Assembly (NCBI GenBank): GCA_947650285.1
Contig: CANTFL010001238.1
Coordinates: 186,001-250,000, forward strand
Reading direction: 5' to 3'
From: Hyaloperonospora brassicae
Taxonomy: Eukaryota > Oomycota > Peronosporomycetes > Peronosporales > Peronosporaceae
Length of the DNA stretch: 64,000 nucleotides
In this document: positions 26,949 through 35,836 of the stretch, one piece after another
How positions within the stretch are numbered: the stretch's first letter is position 1
Layout of the letters: each line of letters begins with the position of its first letter
Notes under the pieces: generated by a model
Told to the model about the DNA's origin: nothing
The model's database searches: none
The model's input: the letters and a program-made list of their open reading frames with translations, nothing else
Translations under genes and position numbers: made by a program

Positions 26949-27722
26949 TGTAATGAGGCACACTCGTACCATATGACTGGTTAGACCTTGTGTTAATGAC
27001 CACAAAGCTTCGTATTCCCGACGTCACGTACACGTAGCGTGAGGAAGCGCGAGGAAACAAACAGAGCTAGAACGCTCGGTTTAATGAAAGTGTAGAACTT
27101 TATTTCATATAGTAATTTTTTTACTTGAATATCTTTGACTTCATCTTACTATATTAAACTACAATCTACTAAATGGGTTTCTAAATCACCACACATTGCG
27201 CGCGACTAGCAGTGATTGATTTTAAGTCGATAAAGCGTCTACATCAACCAATAAATGGAGCGCGTAAGAATATTACCTTCGGTGGTAATATTTGGCCTGC
27301 ATCACCTCTTTTTTCGAGTATGTTTATCACCTACCCATTGACCTAGGGATTATGCACTGGGGCCCGGACAGGTTGGCCCCTGGATGGATACCCGTGGTGT
27401 GAAGGTAGATCATTGGAGCCGGAGATAGGTCAATATATCGACGATCATCCATTCAATGAATTTGCCGCCATCTCAACCCGCACCCCCGGGTGTGTGATCG
27501 TTGGGTGGACCGGTAGCACTAATAGGTCGAAAATTCTCATAGTGTCATGAAAGTTGCGTTTCTTTAGAGTTACGAGCACATCGTACTCGCAGATTATCCT
27601 GGGTACTTTAAAGGAGTTTACAGACTAAATTTGAGGAATGTTGATATATTATTTGAATAAATGATTTATTAAAAAAACTGATACATTCGTATATCCCTTA
27701 TGTAACGGGTGACCCAGTTACA
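26949..27722 (-). mobile_element. Solo LTR (minus) split by a ~330-bp insertion
   Basis: Begins TGTAATGAGGCACAC and ends TGTAACGGGTGACCCAGTTACA. It contains the family core TTGCGCGCGACTAGCAGTGATTG near 27196. The target duplication atcga is perfect (26944-26948 and 27723-27727). LTR similarity is lost at about 27295 and returns at about 27640, so unrelated DNA sits inside. Confidence 0.82.
27295..27640. other. GC-richer insertion inside the solo LTR
   Basis: This segment is absent from all other LTRs of the family in the window. It has no ORF of note. CCCGG/GGGCC-rich words and a weak B-box-like GGTCGAAAATTC raise the possibility of a short non-autonomous element, but no ends or target duplication could be fixed. 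Confidence 0.45.
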
Positions 27723-27999
27723 ATCGATGCGGCGATTGCTACTTAGTAGTTCGATGAATATATGAAGCTCTGACTAGCAATCGGAATTATCGAACTAAGT
27801 ACCGATATTAATTCCTTCACAACTTGACTTGTTTTTCGAACATCAATCTCAATAGACACTAAACGTGTTGATTGCAGGTCAAGCGGCTATTTCGGCCATG
27901 ATGATTGTTGTTCACGATTTTGTTTATTAAGCTGGCTTGCAGCATTTAAAAAAATTGATTCAGAAGACTTATGCTACGTCAGTCCCTTATAATATCTCA

Positions 28000-29140
28000 C
28001 CTAAATGTTATCGATAGTTACCTCAACATTAAAAGACGACCCGCCTATCTTTTTTCGTCAAAGGCTACGACCCGTGCACGTCCATCGACTACGGACGCAA
28101 GAAAACCTACGGAAGCTATCGCGCGCCTTGTATAACGTTCATGTACGTCAAATCCTGCGTCGTATTCTACACGTGTTTTTCGGGGAACAAGTCGACCGGA
28201 CTTTTGAGTCGCGCTCATTTCTTTATTGACGACGGTTTTGTGGAATTCGAAAAGAGGATAGCGGATGGTTTTGAGGCGTGAGCGTCGAGCTCGTCCTGAC
28301 TGCACACCGACGGCACATGAGCAGCGCTTTTAGGGATGCAACTGCTGCGGCTACGACAGCAATATAATATGAGGGGAAAGATGCAGCGTCGTCTGACAGC
28401 AGTTGCGACTAGCGACCCGCACGGGCGTGTGGTGGAGTGGTGATCGCTCTATTGAGATGTCGATACCAACTCTCCACTGACGCCCGGACGACCGACTAAC
28501 GGTGGGGGGTACTCCGATTCCGTGTTCTTGATTCCCTTCCTCACCTTTTGTACCCGTCGGTGGGGCGGGTTGAACTCTTCCAGGTGGACTCGTATCAATG
28601 TAACACTTGAACGTGTTTGCGATGGGGTCAAGATTCGATTGACATGTGGAAATCTTCACACCACGATCGGGGTTGGTGTGATCACGTGGAATTTGTCAAG
28701 CGATCACTTGTATGCCTGTGGGGTGCTCGATATGAGTCACTCTGATCTGTAATAGATCGCCTTGTCCAAATGTAGACCTTGATATGCGAGCCTTCTGACC
28801 ACTTGAGCCGTCTCGCAATCTTGGGTCCTTAACCACAAAGAGTTTCCTGCGTCCAGTCGCAGTTGGGGTGTTGTTTGAGAGATCTTGATCCCTGGTCAAA
28901 CAATCCAGGAATATCACTTGATTTAAATTATGTAAAACTTTCCTTGACGTCGGATGGCCAATGATCCACCCGGCGGAGAAGTCGACACGTGTACTTTAAA
29001 GCAAATTGAACTCTGTTTGATGTTAACCAATCGAACCCAACAACCCTATCCCTTTCCCCATGTCTTGGACACCGTTTGCCACATGTCGCTCTCTATAGAC
29101 GGTAGCGATCTTGTACTTGCGTGGCCCACGCCTGATATAC
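28000..29140. other. GC-richer unassigned segment
   Basis: Base composition and several 60-100-codon open frames differ from the AT-rich surroundings. A minus-strand frame at 28696-28917 (GQKARISRSTFGQGDLLQIR) could be the integrase-tail region of another LTR element. I cannot assign it firmly. Confidence 0.3.
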
Positions 29141-29144
29141 TTGT

Positions 29145-29560
29145 CTGATCGCGATCACATACCCGATCACTGATCACGATCTCGATCGCTTCCTGATCGT
29201 GATCGCCTTGCTGATCGCGGATCACATGGTGTGCTCCACACCAGCTTGATCGCGATCACCTACCTGACCACTGATCACGATCGCGATCACATACCTGATC
29301 ACTGATCACGATCTCGATCGCTTCCTGATCGTGATCGCCTTGCTGATCGCGGATCACATGGTGTGCACCACACCAACTTGATCGCGATCACCTACCTGAT
29401 CAATGATCACGATCGCGATCACATACCTGATCACTGATCACGATCTCGATCGCTTTCTGATCGTGATCGCCTTGCTGATCGCGGATCACATGGTGTGCTC
29501 CACACCAACTTGATCGCGATCACATGCCTGATAACTGATCACGATCTCGATCACTGATCA
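29145..29560. repeat. 132-bp tandem repeat, ~3 copies, palindrome-rich (GATCGCGATC)
   Basis: CTGATCGCGGATCACATGGT recurs at 29211, 29343 and 29475, exactly 132 bp apart. Each unit holds several GATCGCGATC/GATCACGATC near-palindromes and the foldback GGTGTGCWCCACACC. Units are over 95% alike by eye, which points to recent amplification. Confidence 0.9.
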
Positions 29561-30875
29561 AGATCTGGATCGCTTATTTGATCGTGATTGCCTTGATAAT
29601 CTTGGTTTCCTTCTTGATCTACTAATCGCCAATGTTACCTTCCGCCTTATACCTTCACCCAAGATCGCAGGTCCCAACGTGCCCGATCGGATATCCATTT
29701 TAGTCTGACTGTTCAATGGACGCGATCTGACCAGATATGGGACCGGGCAGTCAGCCGTTAACTGGATCGGACATAACGGGAATGCGATCCTTTCATCTAC
29801 AGCGAAAGTCCATAGTCGCGTTACCACAGTCGTGTGAACGGTCGGGTTTTAATGTCTGGCTCCGTGCTGCGCTGACTTGACGTGACATTAGACAAAGCAC
29901 TAGTCGAAGGCGTGCGGTCGTGTATAGCGCTGCTTTACGTGCCATAGTTGATATAGCTGTCGCTGCTGTCCTCATTGGCCACGTCGCGATAGTCGAACCG
30001 CTAGGATAAAGTCTCGCCCGTCTCATCTACCCCTTCCTTTTTGTCTTTTCTGCGGCCGCTGTGTAAATTGAGCGAGAGCGTTCAATGAAGACTATCACTA
30101 GACTACTTCTGTGTAGGTCCGCTACACAGATCCTAAAATTTAAGGAATACATAGCGCTTTACGAGCAGCTTTGGTTCAAAGAACCCGACTCAGAGAGTCA
30201 ACAAGCTCAGAGAGCTTACGGTCCCTGTTCCAGGGAGATAAGACGATTCAAGAGAATTACAGCACAGAGTGCTCAATAGTTGCTACCTGCACAGGAGTTG
30301 CTGATTCTTACCGATCAAAGATGCGTCGTGTGGCACTTGTCTGAAGTAATCATAATGGAAAGTGAACTTAATTTCTTATTTAAAAGAACAACTCAGAATG
30401 AAGTACGTAATCTAGTCACTATGTTCTAATTAGTACCTCCTATAAGATCTCGTTATTTGGTGGCTATAACACATCTGCCCCCGACAATTGATACTGTATG
30501 TTAATATCATTTTTATGGGAATCCGTCGTTTTTTACCACACATGTTATGTTACTCCGTTACGCCCACACCTGTTGTGTAACCCCGGTTCATTCACGGTCG
30601 TCAAAAAGTGGTTAACACCATTTTTGGTGGCGGTAGTGGCCGTCGCGGGGACGTTAAGGTTTGACGTGTGGCGGCCGACTGCTGCCGTTCAACTCATTTG
30701 CAAAAACTTTGGCCAGTATTCATAGACTGACGGCATCATCATAATTCTTAACTATTGTGTCGTAACGAGGCTTTAAACGCTAGTCTAAAGCTGTTCTAAA
30801 TTTTAAAAGCGAAGAATTCTCAGCTTAAGAGTACGAGCAATGCTTCGGCTGAGCCGTCTAGATGGGTTCGCGCAC
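29561..30875. other. No gene recognised
   Basis: Short open frames only, with GC-rich stretches at 29640-30060. Nothing is assignable. Confidence 0.45.
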
Positions 30876-31318
30876 TGTAATGGAGTGAGCCCGCTACATA
30901 AAAATTGGTATGAAAGAAACAATTATGAATGTTATCCGTTTTGATAATATTCAATCAACATCACTCGAAATGAGTGATGTTGTAGGATTATTATCGCTAA
31001 GGATACTGTCCGTGGAGGAGTTCACTTCTCGGTTGATTACGGTGTACATCTACAACTCAAACGACAATCGCTGCTGGACGCGCGCAATGGCTGATAAGCA
31101 AGGGACCCACATAGGAGAAGATAGTCCAAAATAGTGAAAGAAAGTCAAAAGATGATTTATTAACATTATAACTATATCAAATAAACAGTTCTACTTTTCC
31201 CTCAAGACAGAGCTTTCGGGTTCTGTTTTGCCTACCGCTTCCCCGGTTGCCCTGTGTACGATTGTCGGGCACACTTCACCCTTGAGTTAAGTTCACGCAA
31301 GGGGTGTACCCCGTAACA
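30876..31318 (+). mobile_element. Solo LTR of the gypsy family
   Basis: 443 bp from TGTAATGGAG to CCCCGTAACA. It carries the CAATCGCTGCTGGACGCGCG core, the perfect foldback ACATCACTC/GAGTGATGT near 30958-30980, and the CCTTGAGTTAAGTTCACGCAAGG U5 foldback. The flanks cgcac and cgcgt share only 3 of 5 bases, so the target duplication is eroded or the insertion is old. Confidence 0.83.
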
Positions 31319-32430
31319 CGCGTATTTTATCAGCCCTCGGGCGTACGAATGAGAATCACCGACTTGTTTGAACAAGACCAATACGATAGTGTCCGGAAGG
31401 CGCTATCGGCTTGGCGAGCTGATCCCTACGCCCTTGGCAATGCACGTTTCCGTGACCCGTCACTCACATTGCATACACTGCAAGGTGTGATAATTTCCTT
31501 GAATCACACTTCAGTCACGATTTTTGGCAGTCGACGCATTAATACAGTGGGCAGAGACAACAACCTCAGACATAATGTGTGGCCTCGCACGCCCGCGCCG
31601 ATTGTCAGCTCGTGGATATATTACCTTTGTTGACTCGAAAAAGTGGCTGTTACAGCGCAAACAGTTTGAATACGTTATAAAGGATTTTTAACTGCCTTGC
31701 TTCGACAATTTTAGCACACAAGTAAACGCTACCTTGTGCAGCAATTTTGCTACACATGTGTACCCATAACTTCAGTTCGTTTGAATCGTTCGCGTGACAA
31801 TTTGACCATCTGTTGCACCAAGATGGCGCCCAGGTTGCACTTCCTAAGAATCTTGTCACCATTTTTGCATAACTCTTCGTTAAGTAGTACGTATACGACC
31901 GCTATCTCCAAATTAATATAGGGCTGATATCGTGTTCTGCGTCACTCTCGAATTAAAACGGACAGATGCAAATTTGAAAATAAGCGCGGATTTCTCGAAT
32001 AGCTTGCTCGTGCACCTGTTGTCAATTATCAACACAGTACTCGCAGTGATAATAGCTAGTGGCGTTGATCTTCACGAAGTCATGGTTGGTAGCTGCTACT
32101 ATATACATGTCTAGATTGCACCAACGTGCTCACGACTTGCAGACCAGTCATGATCATGTTGCACGTTCATACCCACGCGTTTGCAGCCGTTTATGCGATG
32201 CAAATTTTGTCAGCAGCAAAACGAAGGCACTCTTTGTTGAGCATCAATCCCGACGTCAAGATAGATGAACCGTAACAAGGCACTTATTCTGTTACCCACT
32301 GATTCAACTGAAACGAGTCGAATTGTGTCAAATTGGCCAAATAAGTGGCAAGGATAATTAGGATACGCACCCGAGTACCTTCACTTGCCAGCCATCTCTC
32401 GCAGCTCAGCATCCGGGATCAGAGGTCAGT
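31319..32430. other. No intact gene recognised
   Basis: A 109-codon frame at 31304-31633 starts in the LTR and has no family motif. The rest is broken. Part may be decayed sequence downstream of the RBR pseudogene. Confidence 0.4.
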
Positions 32431-32434
32431 GACT

Positions 32435-32875
32435 AAATACCCAACGCTGTAGTCACGTGTATTCAAATTGATGACCGTCGGGGCACGTCATGTAAACACA
32501 TCCGAAGTCAGACTGTACGCCAATGGCACACCCAGGAAACTGTTTAGCTCTAACGGCAATCACCATTGTCGTGTATTCTGTATCCGATTTGAGGTCTAAT
32601 TGCTTTCAGTTTCTCTCCTTCACGAGCGTTTGGTACTTAGTATAATCTCCAGGCCGCGTCAGTGCTTCCCGCACGTAGTGTTTGCGCATCTCCTTCTTGC
32701 AGCAATGAAGCGGTACACGTGCGCGGTCACTTAACAACAAACGGCACATCCTTACTATACACGGCTGGCAGTATAAATGGCCACACGGCGCTGTTCTCAC
32801 CACATCCTCTTGCTTCCGTACCATGCAACTATCACAACTGACATGCTGGAACAGTTTTAAGCGACACCGAGCCAT
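32435..32875 (-). pseudogene. RBR-type E3 ubiquitin ligase pseudogene (RING1 plus degenerate RING2)
   Basis: On the minus strand, 32875 to 32606 reads a RING1-like block: CDSCMVRKQEDVVRTAPCGH, then LYCQPC and HCCKKEM. This gives the C-x2-C ... C-x-H-x2-C-x2-C ... C pattern of fungal and oomycete RING-between-RING ligases, which transfer ubiquitin from an E2 through a catalytic Cys in RING2. The frame stops after VKERN. After that TGA, in the same frame, PGCAIGVQSDFGCVYMTCPD resembles RING2 (usually GC.H.TC.CGH.FCY.C), but several Cys are lost and the IBR domain between the rings is missing. An in-frame TAA lies five codons upstream of the Met. Element 1 inserted only 177 bp upstream. The domain call is by motif; the exact orthologue is unknown. 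Confidence 0.7.
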
Positions 32876-33052
32876 ATACGATATTTACAGCGAGAAAGCG
32901 CGAGTTCTATCCGGCTGCACGAAATTTATTCTTAATGCGCTCGCCAATCGTTTGCCAAAGCAGAGCAAGGAGTCGAGGGTGCAAGTGGTTGTGACCTACA
33001 ACGACGACGACAGCAACAATAGGAACAACGACTACGTCCGAGTGGTTGGAAA

Positions 33053-33495
33053 TGTAATGGGGCACTGTTGACTACGTGCTGGATGGCCAGTACGGAGTAT
33101 ACTTCCACTGACGACAGTGGTCGACAGTGCCGGCTAGGTGTTTTAAGAAAAAACAGAGAGGAAGGAAAGGAGACTATGTAGTCAGACTAGTCTCTTGGTA
33201 AAAGTGAAACTGTATTAATATAATTAAGTCCTATAACTCCTTGAATCTCTGTTGTCCTGACTTAATTATACTAATATAGCTATATGTATGATGACGTCTA
33301 CTCACCATCCATTGCGCGCGTTTAGCAGCGATTGGTGGGTTGATATCATCACGATATCAACCAATGAGTAGACCCTTCGGTCATCCCAACAATATCACCA
33401 TGTCTTGTGATATTGTTGATATAACATTCAACCTAATATTCTTTATTGTCAAATTGCTCAAATGACAATCTCATGTAACGGGCTACCCCGTTACA
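33053..33495 (-). repeat. Element 1, 3' LTR
   Basis: 443 bp, TGTAATGGGG to CCCCGTTACA on the plus strand. It contains GGCACTGT...ACAGTGCC and CCACTGacgaCAGTGG foldbacks in place of the CCTTGCGT/ACGCAAGG foldback of elements 2 and 3. Confidence 0.93.
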
Positions 33496-33512
33496 TCACC
33501 CCTTCCTTACCT
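33496..33512 (-). other. Element 1 polypurine tract
   Basis: Minus strand GGTAAGGAAGGGGTGA abuts the 3' LTR. Elements 2 and 3 have AAGGGAAGGTGA at the same place. Confidence 0.7.
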
Positions 33513-33627
33513 GATAGTCACCGTGTGACTATCAAAAATTTGGTGGCCACCCGTTGGACACCAGTGAGACAGGAAGCACTTGTTTGGTCAGACCCTTCTA
33601 CGCCTGACCTTGCCTCGCATAGTTAAT

Positions 33628-34524
33628 ATGTCTATGCGAGGTGATTCGAAGACCACACAGACTGCTGCTGTGCCAGCCTCTGCGGCAGACGCTTCGTCGT
33701 CTGCTGCTTGTTCTCCGTCTGCAGCAGAAGGTGCTGCAGACGCACGCAGTATCGCATCACGTTCACATGATGACCTTGGCAATGAGATCACCAATCTTGG
33801 CGAGTCAGAAGTGCCTGACTCGCGCAGCGTTCCAGAGGCATTCCGATCACCGGCGGTGCCTCATCGTACGTCAAGAGCACTGTCGAACGAGCGGACTCGT
33901 GAAATGCATCACAGTCTGTTCGGCAGTGATGATAAACTTTTTAATGAGGACTACAATGTCACGCCAGTATGAACTCGTGCTTCCTTGCAAGAGCGTGATG
34001 ACGAAGGCGAGAGTCATCGTCATTATGTAAGACGTGGTTCCGAAACAGGTACCATATTGAAGCGTGGTGCGCTCAAGCCGTGGCGTTTGCCTGAACGGCT
34101 CATCAATGGCTTGTCTCACGAGACAAGCCGACCCCATCGAATACCCTTATTCGATGCGACTGAGCTTCACGGCTTAAGTTCCAGCGCGAGTAAATTCCGC
34201 GCTGAAGAAGACTTTTATCTCGACGCTTTCCTTAGGCATCGATGGTATAACGGCAACCAAAAGCGTGACAAAGCCTCACTTTTGGCTGCGTGGAACGCGT
34301 TCGTCCAAAACGTAAAGAATTTTGGACGAGAAGGGTGGCTCAAGAAACTTGAGACAGTACGCATCAGGTTCGAAAAGCGAACGCCAACCGGTGCAAGGTA
34401 CCGGTTGCACTGTTTGTCGAGTGAGGCAGACATTCCTTGCCTTACATGGGGAGACCCTTGTGCGAGTTGTGTTGACAACTCGCAGCGTGCGCAGAGGGAT
34501 GTGTATTCGATAGATTCGCTTTAA
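33628..34524 (+). pseudogene. Element 1 antisense ORF1 (one in-frame stop)
   Basis: Counterpart of the intact 296-codon antisense ORF of elements 2 and 3. The start ATG lies in the loop of the CCTCGCATAG/CTATGCGAGG hairpin (33613-33641). A single TGA at 33970-33972 splits it, and both halves stay in one frame. The C-terminal half (LKPWRLPERLINGLSHETSR onward) is nearly identical to the intact copies, while the acidic/Ser-rich N-terminal half has diverged. I do not recognise the family. Conservation is strongest in the Trp/aromatic-rich second half (HRWYN, AAWNAFVQNVKNFGREGWL), which looks like a folded domain. Confidence 0.75.
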
Positions 34525-34545
34525 GAAAGGGCACACATCTCGGCT

Positions 34546-35232
34546 ATGATGCGTGACGCGATTGCAAACTTGCAATCCGTCTACAAGCGCCATAAGCGCG
34601 TGTTTACCGATGGGCCCTCGGACCAATCGGATAAGTCTCGTCATTTTGGTGAACAAGACCGGGCACACCCATCATCAGCTGGGAGCGGGGCTCTTAGCTG
34701 TTCAAAGAGGGTGGATACCCCCGCCACTGGACGATGTAGCTCGTCCTTGATACTCAATCGTCACGGTGGTTCAAGATACGCTCCACTAGAAAGCGTTGCC
34801 CACCGTGCGAGTCCACCAAATGTTGTGGTGGAGGAGGAAAGACTCCCTCCAGATCGTTCTGCACACCATCTCGATCCTCACGAGATGGATCGCACATTCT
34901 ATGAATTGCGCGATGAATTAGAGCACGAGAGGGACAGGCGTTACGCTCTGACTGACTCTTTGCGGAAGCACCGCAAAGAGCACGAGGCGAACCGTGCAAA
35001 GAACCGCGCTCAGAATGCGGTCGCACAGCTGCAGGTCGAGCGGGATGTACGCTCCCTATTCGGCGAGCTGGCGACAGCTCGCAGAGAGATCTCTCAGTTG
35101 CGTTCTGATGTCTCTTATTTACGCGACCAGACGGATCGTCTGAAGCGCGAACGCAAGAACTTGATGGATGTTCTTGAACGTGGGGGATATCTTCATCGGA
35201 AGAAGAAGGCTCGTACCGGCAGTACGGCCTGA
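34546..35232 (+). CDS. Element 1 antisense ORF2, coiled-coil protein
   Basis: 228 codons, intact. It starts 21 nt after the stop of antisense ORF1 and in the same frame. Residues 1-100 are low-complexity and polar. Residues ~105-210 are charged heptad-like sequence (ELRDELEHERDRRYALTDSL, LRSDVSYLRDQTDRLKRERK) predicted to form a coiled coil, ending in a basic HRKKKARTGSTA tail. It lies opposite the sense pol tail and chromodomain. Function is unknown. An oligomerisation or nucleic-acid-binding role is only a guess from composition. Confidence 0.65.
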   Translation: MMRDAIANLQSVYKRHKRVFTDGPSDQSDKSRHFGEQDRAHPSSAGSGALSCSKRVDTPATGRCSSSLILNRHGGSRYAPLESVAHRASPPNVVVEEERLPPDRSAHHLDPHEMDRTFYELRDELEHERDRRYALTDSLRKHRKEHEANRAKNRAQNAVAQLQVERDVRSLFGELATARREISQLRSDVSYLRDQTDRLKRERKNLMDVLERGGYLHRKKKARTGSTA

Positions 35233-35836
35233 GTCGCCCCACGTAAAACGTAGGATGTGTTCGCATCTTACGTGGCAATTCGATCGCGTTTGCATTGCCC
35301 TTGCGGTGCAACACACGAAAGGGACCAATGTATTTCGGCAGTAGCTTACTACTGCCGACATTAGTGACTAAATGTCCAGGTAAGTTTGCCGTAGACAGTA
35401 GTACTAGGTCGTTAACCTTATATGAAAGAACATTTGCTCTTCCATTCTTGTCTGCGTTCCGTTTCTGGCGGTCCACCGCATTTGCGATGGAGTCCTGAAC
35501 GAAACGGACTACCGCCTCTCGAGTCAGCACGAAGTTCTCTGCTGACTCGTTGTTTTGTCTTTCAGTGCGCTTCGTGCGCACTGCTAAGAGATTGCTCTCT
35601 TCTTCAGCGAGGGTGTCTTCTTCCTCGCTGGAATAATCGTTGACGATGCTGAATATACCAGCATCGTCATCACCATCCGAGTCAATAATAGCGTTGTCGC
35701 TATTATTGCGGAGTTGTGCTTCATCGATGTCGACCTGATCGACATCGGCATCATACGTGACGACGTTAGCGTCGACACGTGATGAGCAAGAGCCGAAATG
35801 GTTTTTGCTCGAGCGAGTCCCTCCCCCCTTATCCAA
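34754..35836 (-). pseudogene. Element 1 pol C-terminal tail and start of chromodomain
   Basis: Open frame continuing the integrase C-terminus one frame away. An acidic linker (YDADVDQVDIDEA) is followed by the typical gypsy GPFRVL/THPTFYVGRLRPY block (SH3-like C-terminal part of integrase), then a long linker running directly into chromodomain sequence (HGGQRFLVERILNHRDD). The frame stops there (TGA 34754-34756). The next codons still read VSRTSYIVQWRGYPPSLNS, and a TAA then replaces the Trp of the usual S-W-E-P-R motif. The junction with the 958-codon pol ORF is broken at a 6-G run near 35828. Confidence 0.85.

Noticed and set aside
29145..29560. Possible CRISPR array
   Set aside because: Units are contiguous 132-bp tandem repeats with no unique spacers, in a eukaryotic context.
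31304..31633. 109-codon open frame downstream of a solo LTR
   Set aside because: Starts inside the LTR end and has no known domain. Cannot be distinguished from chance.
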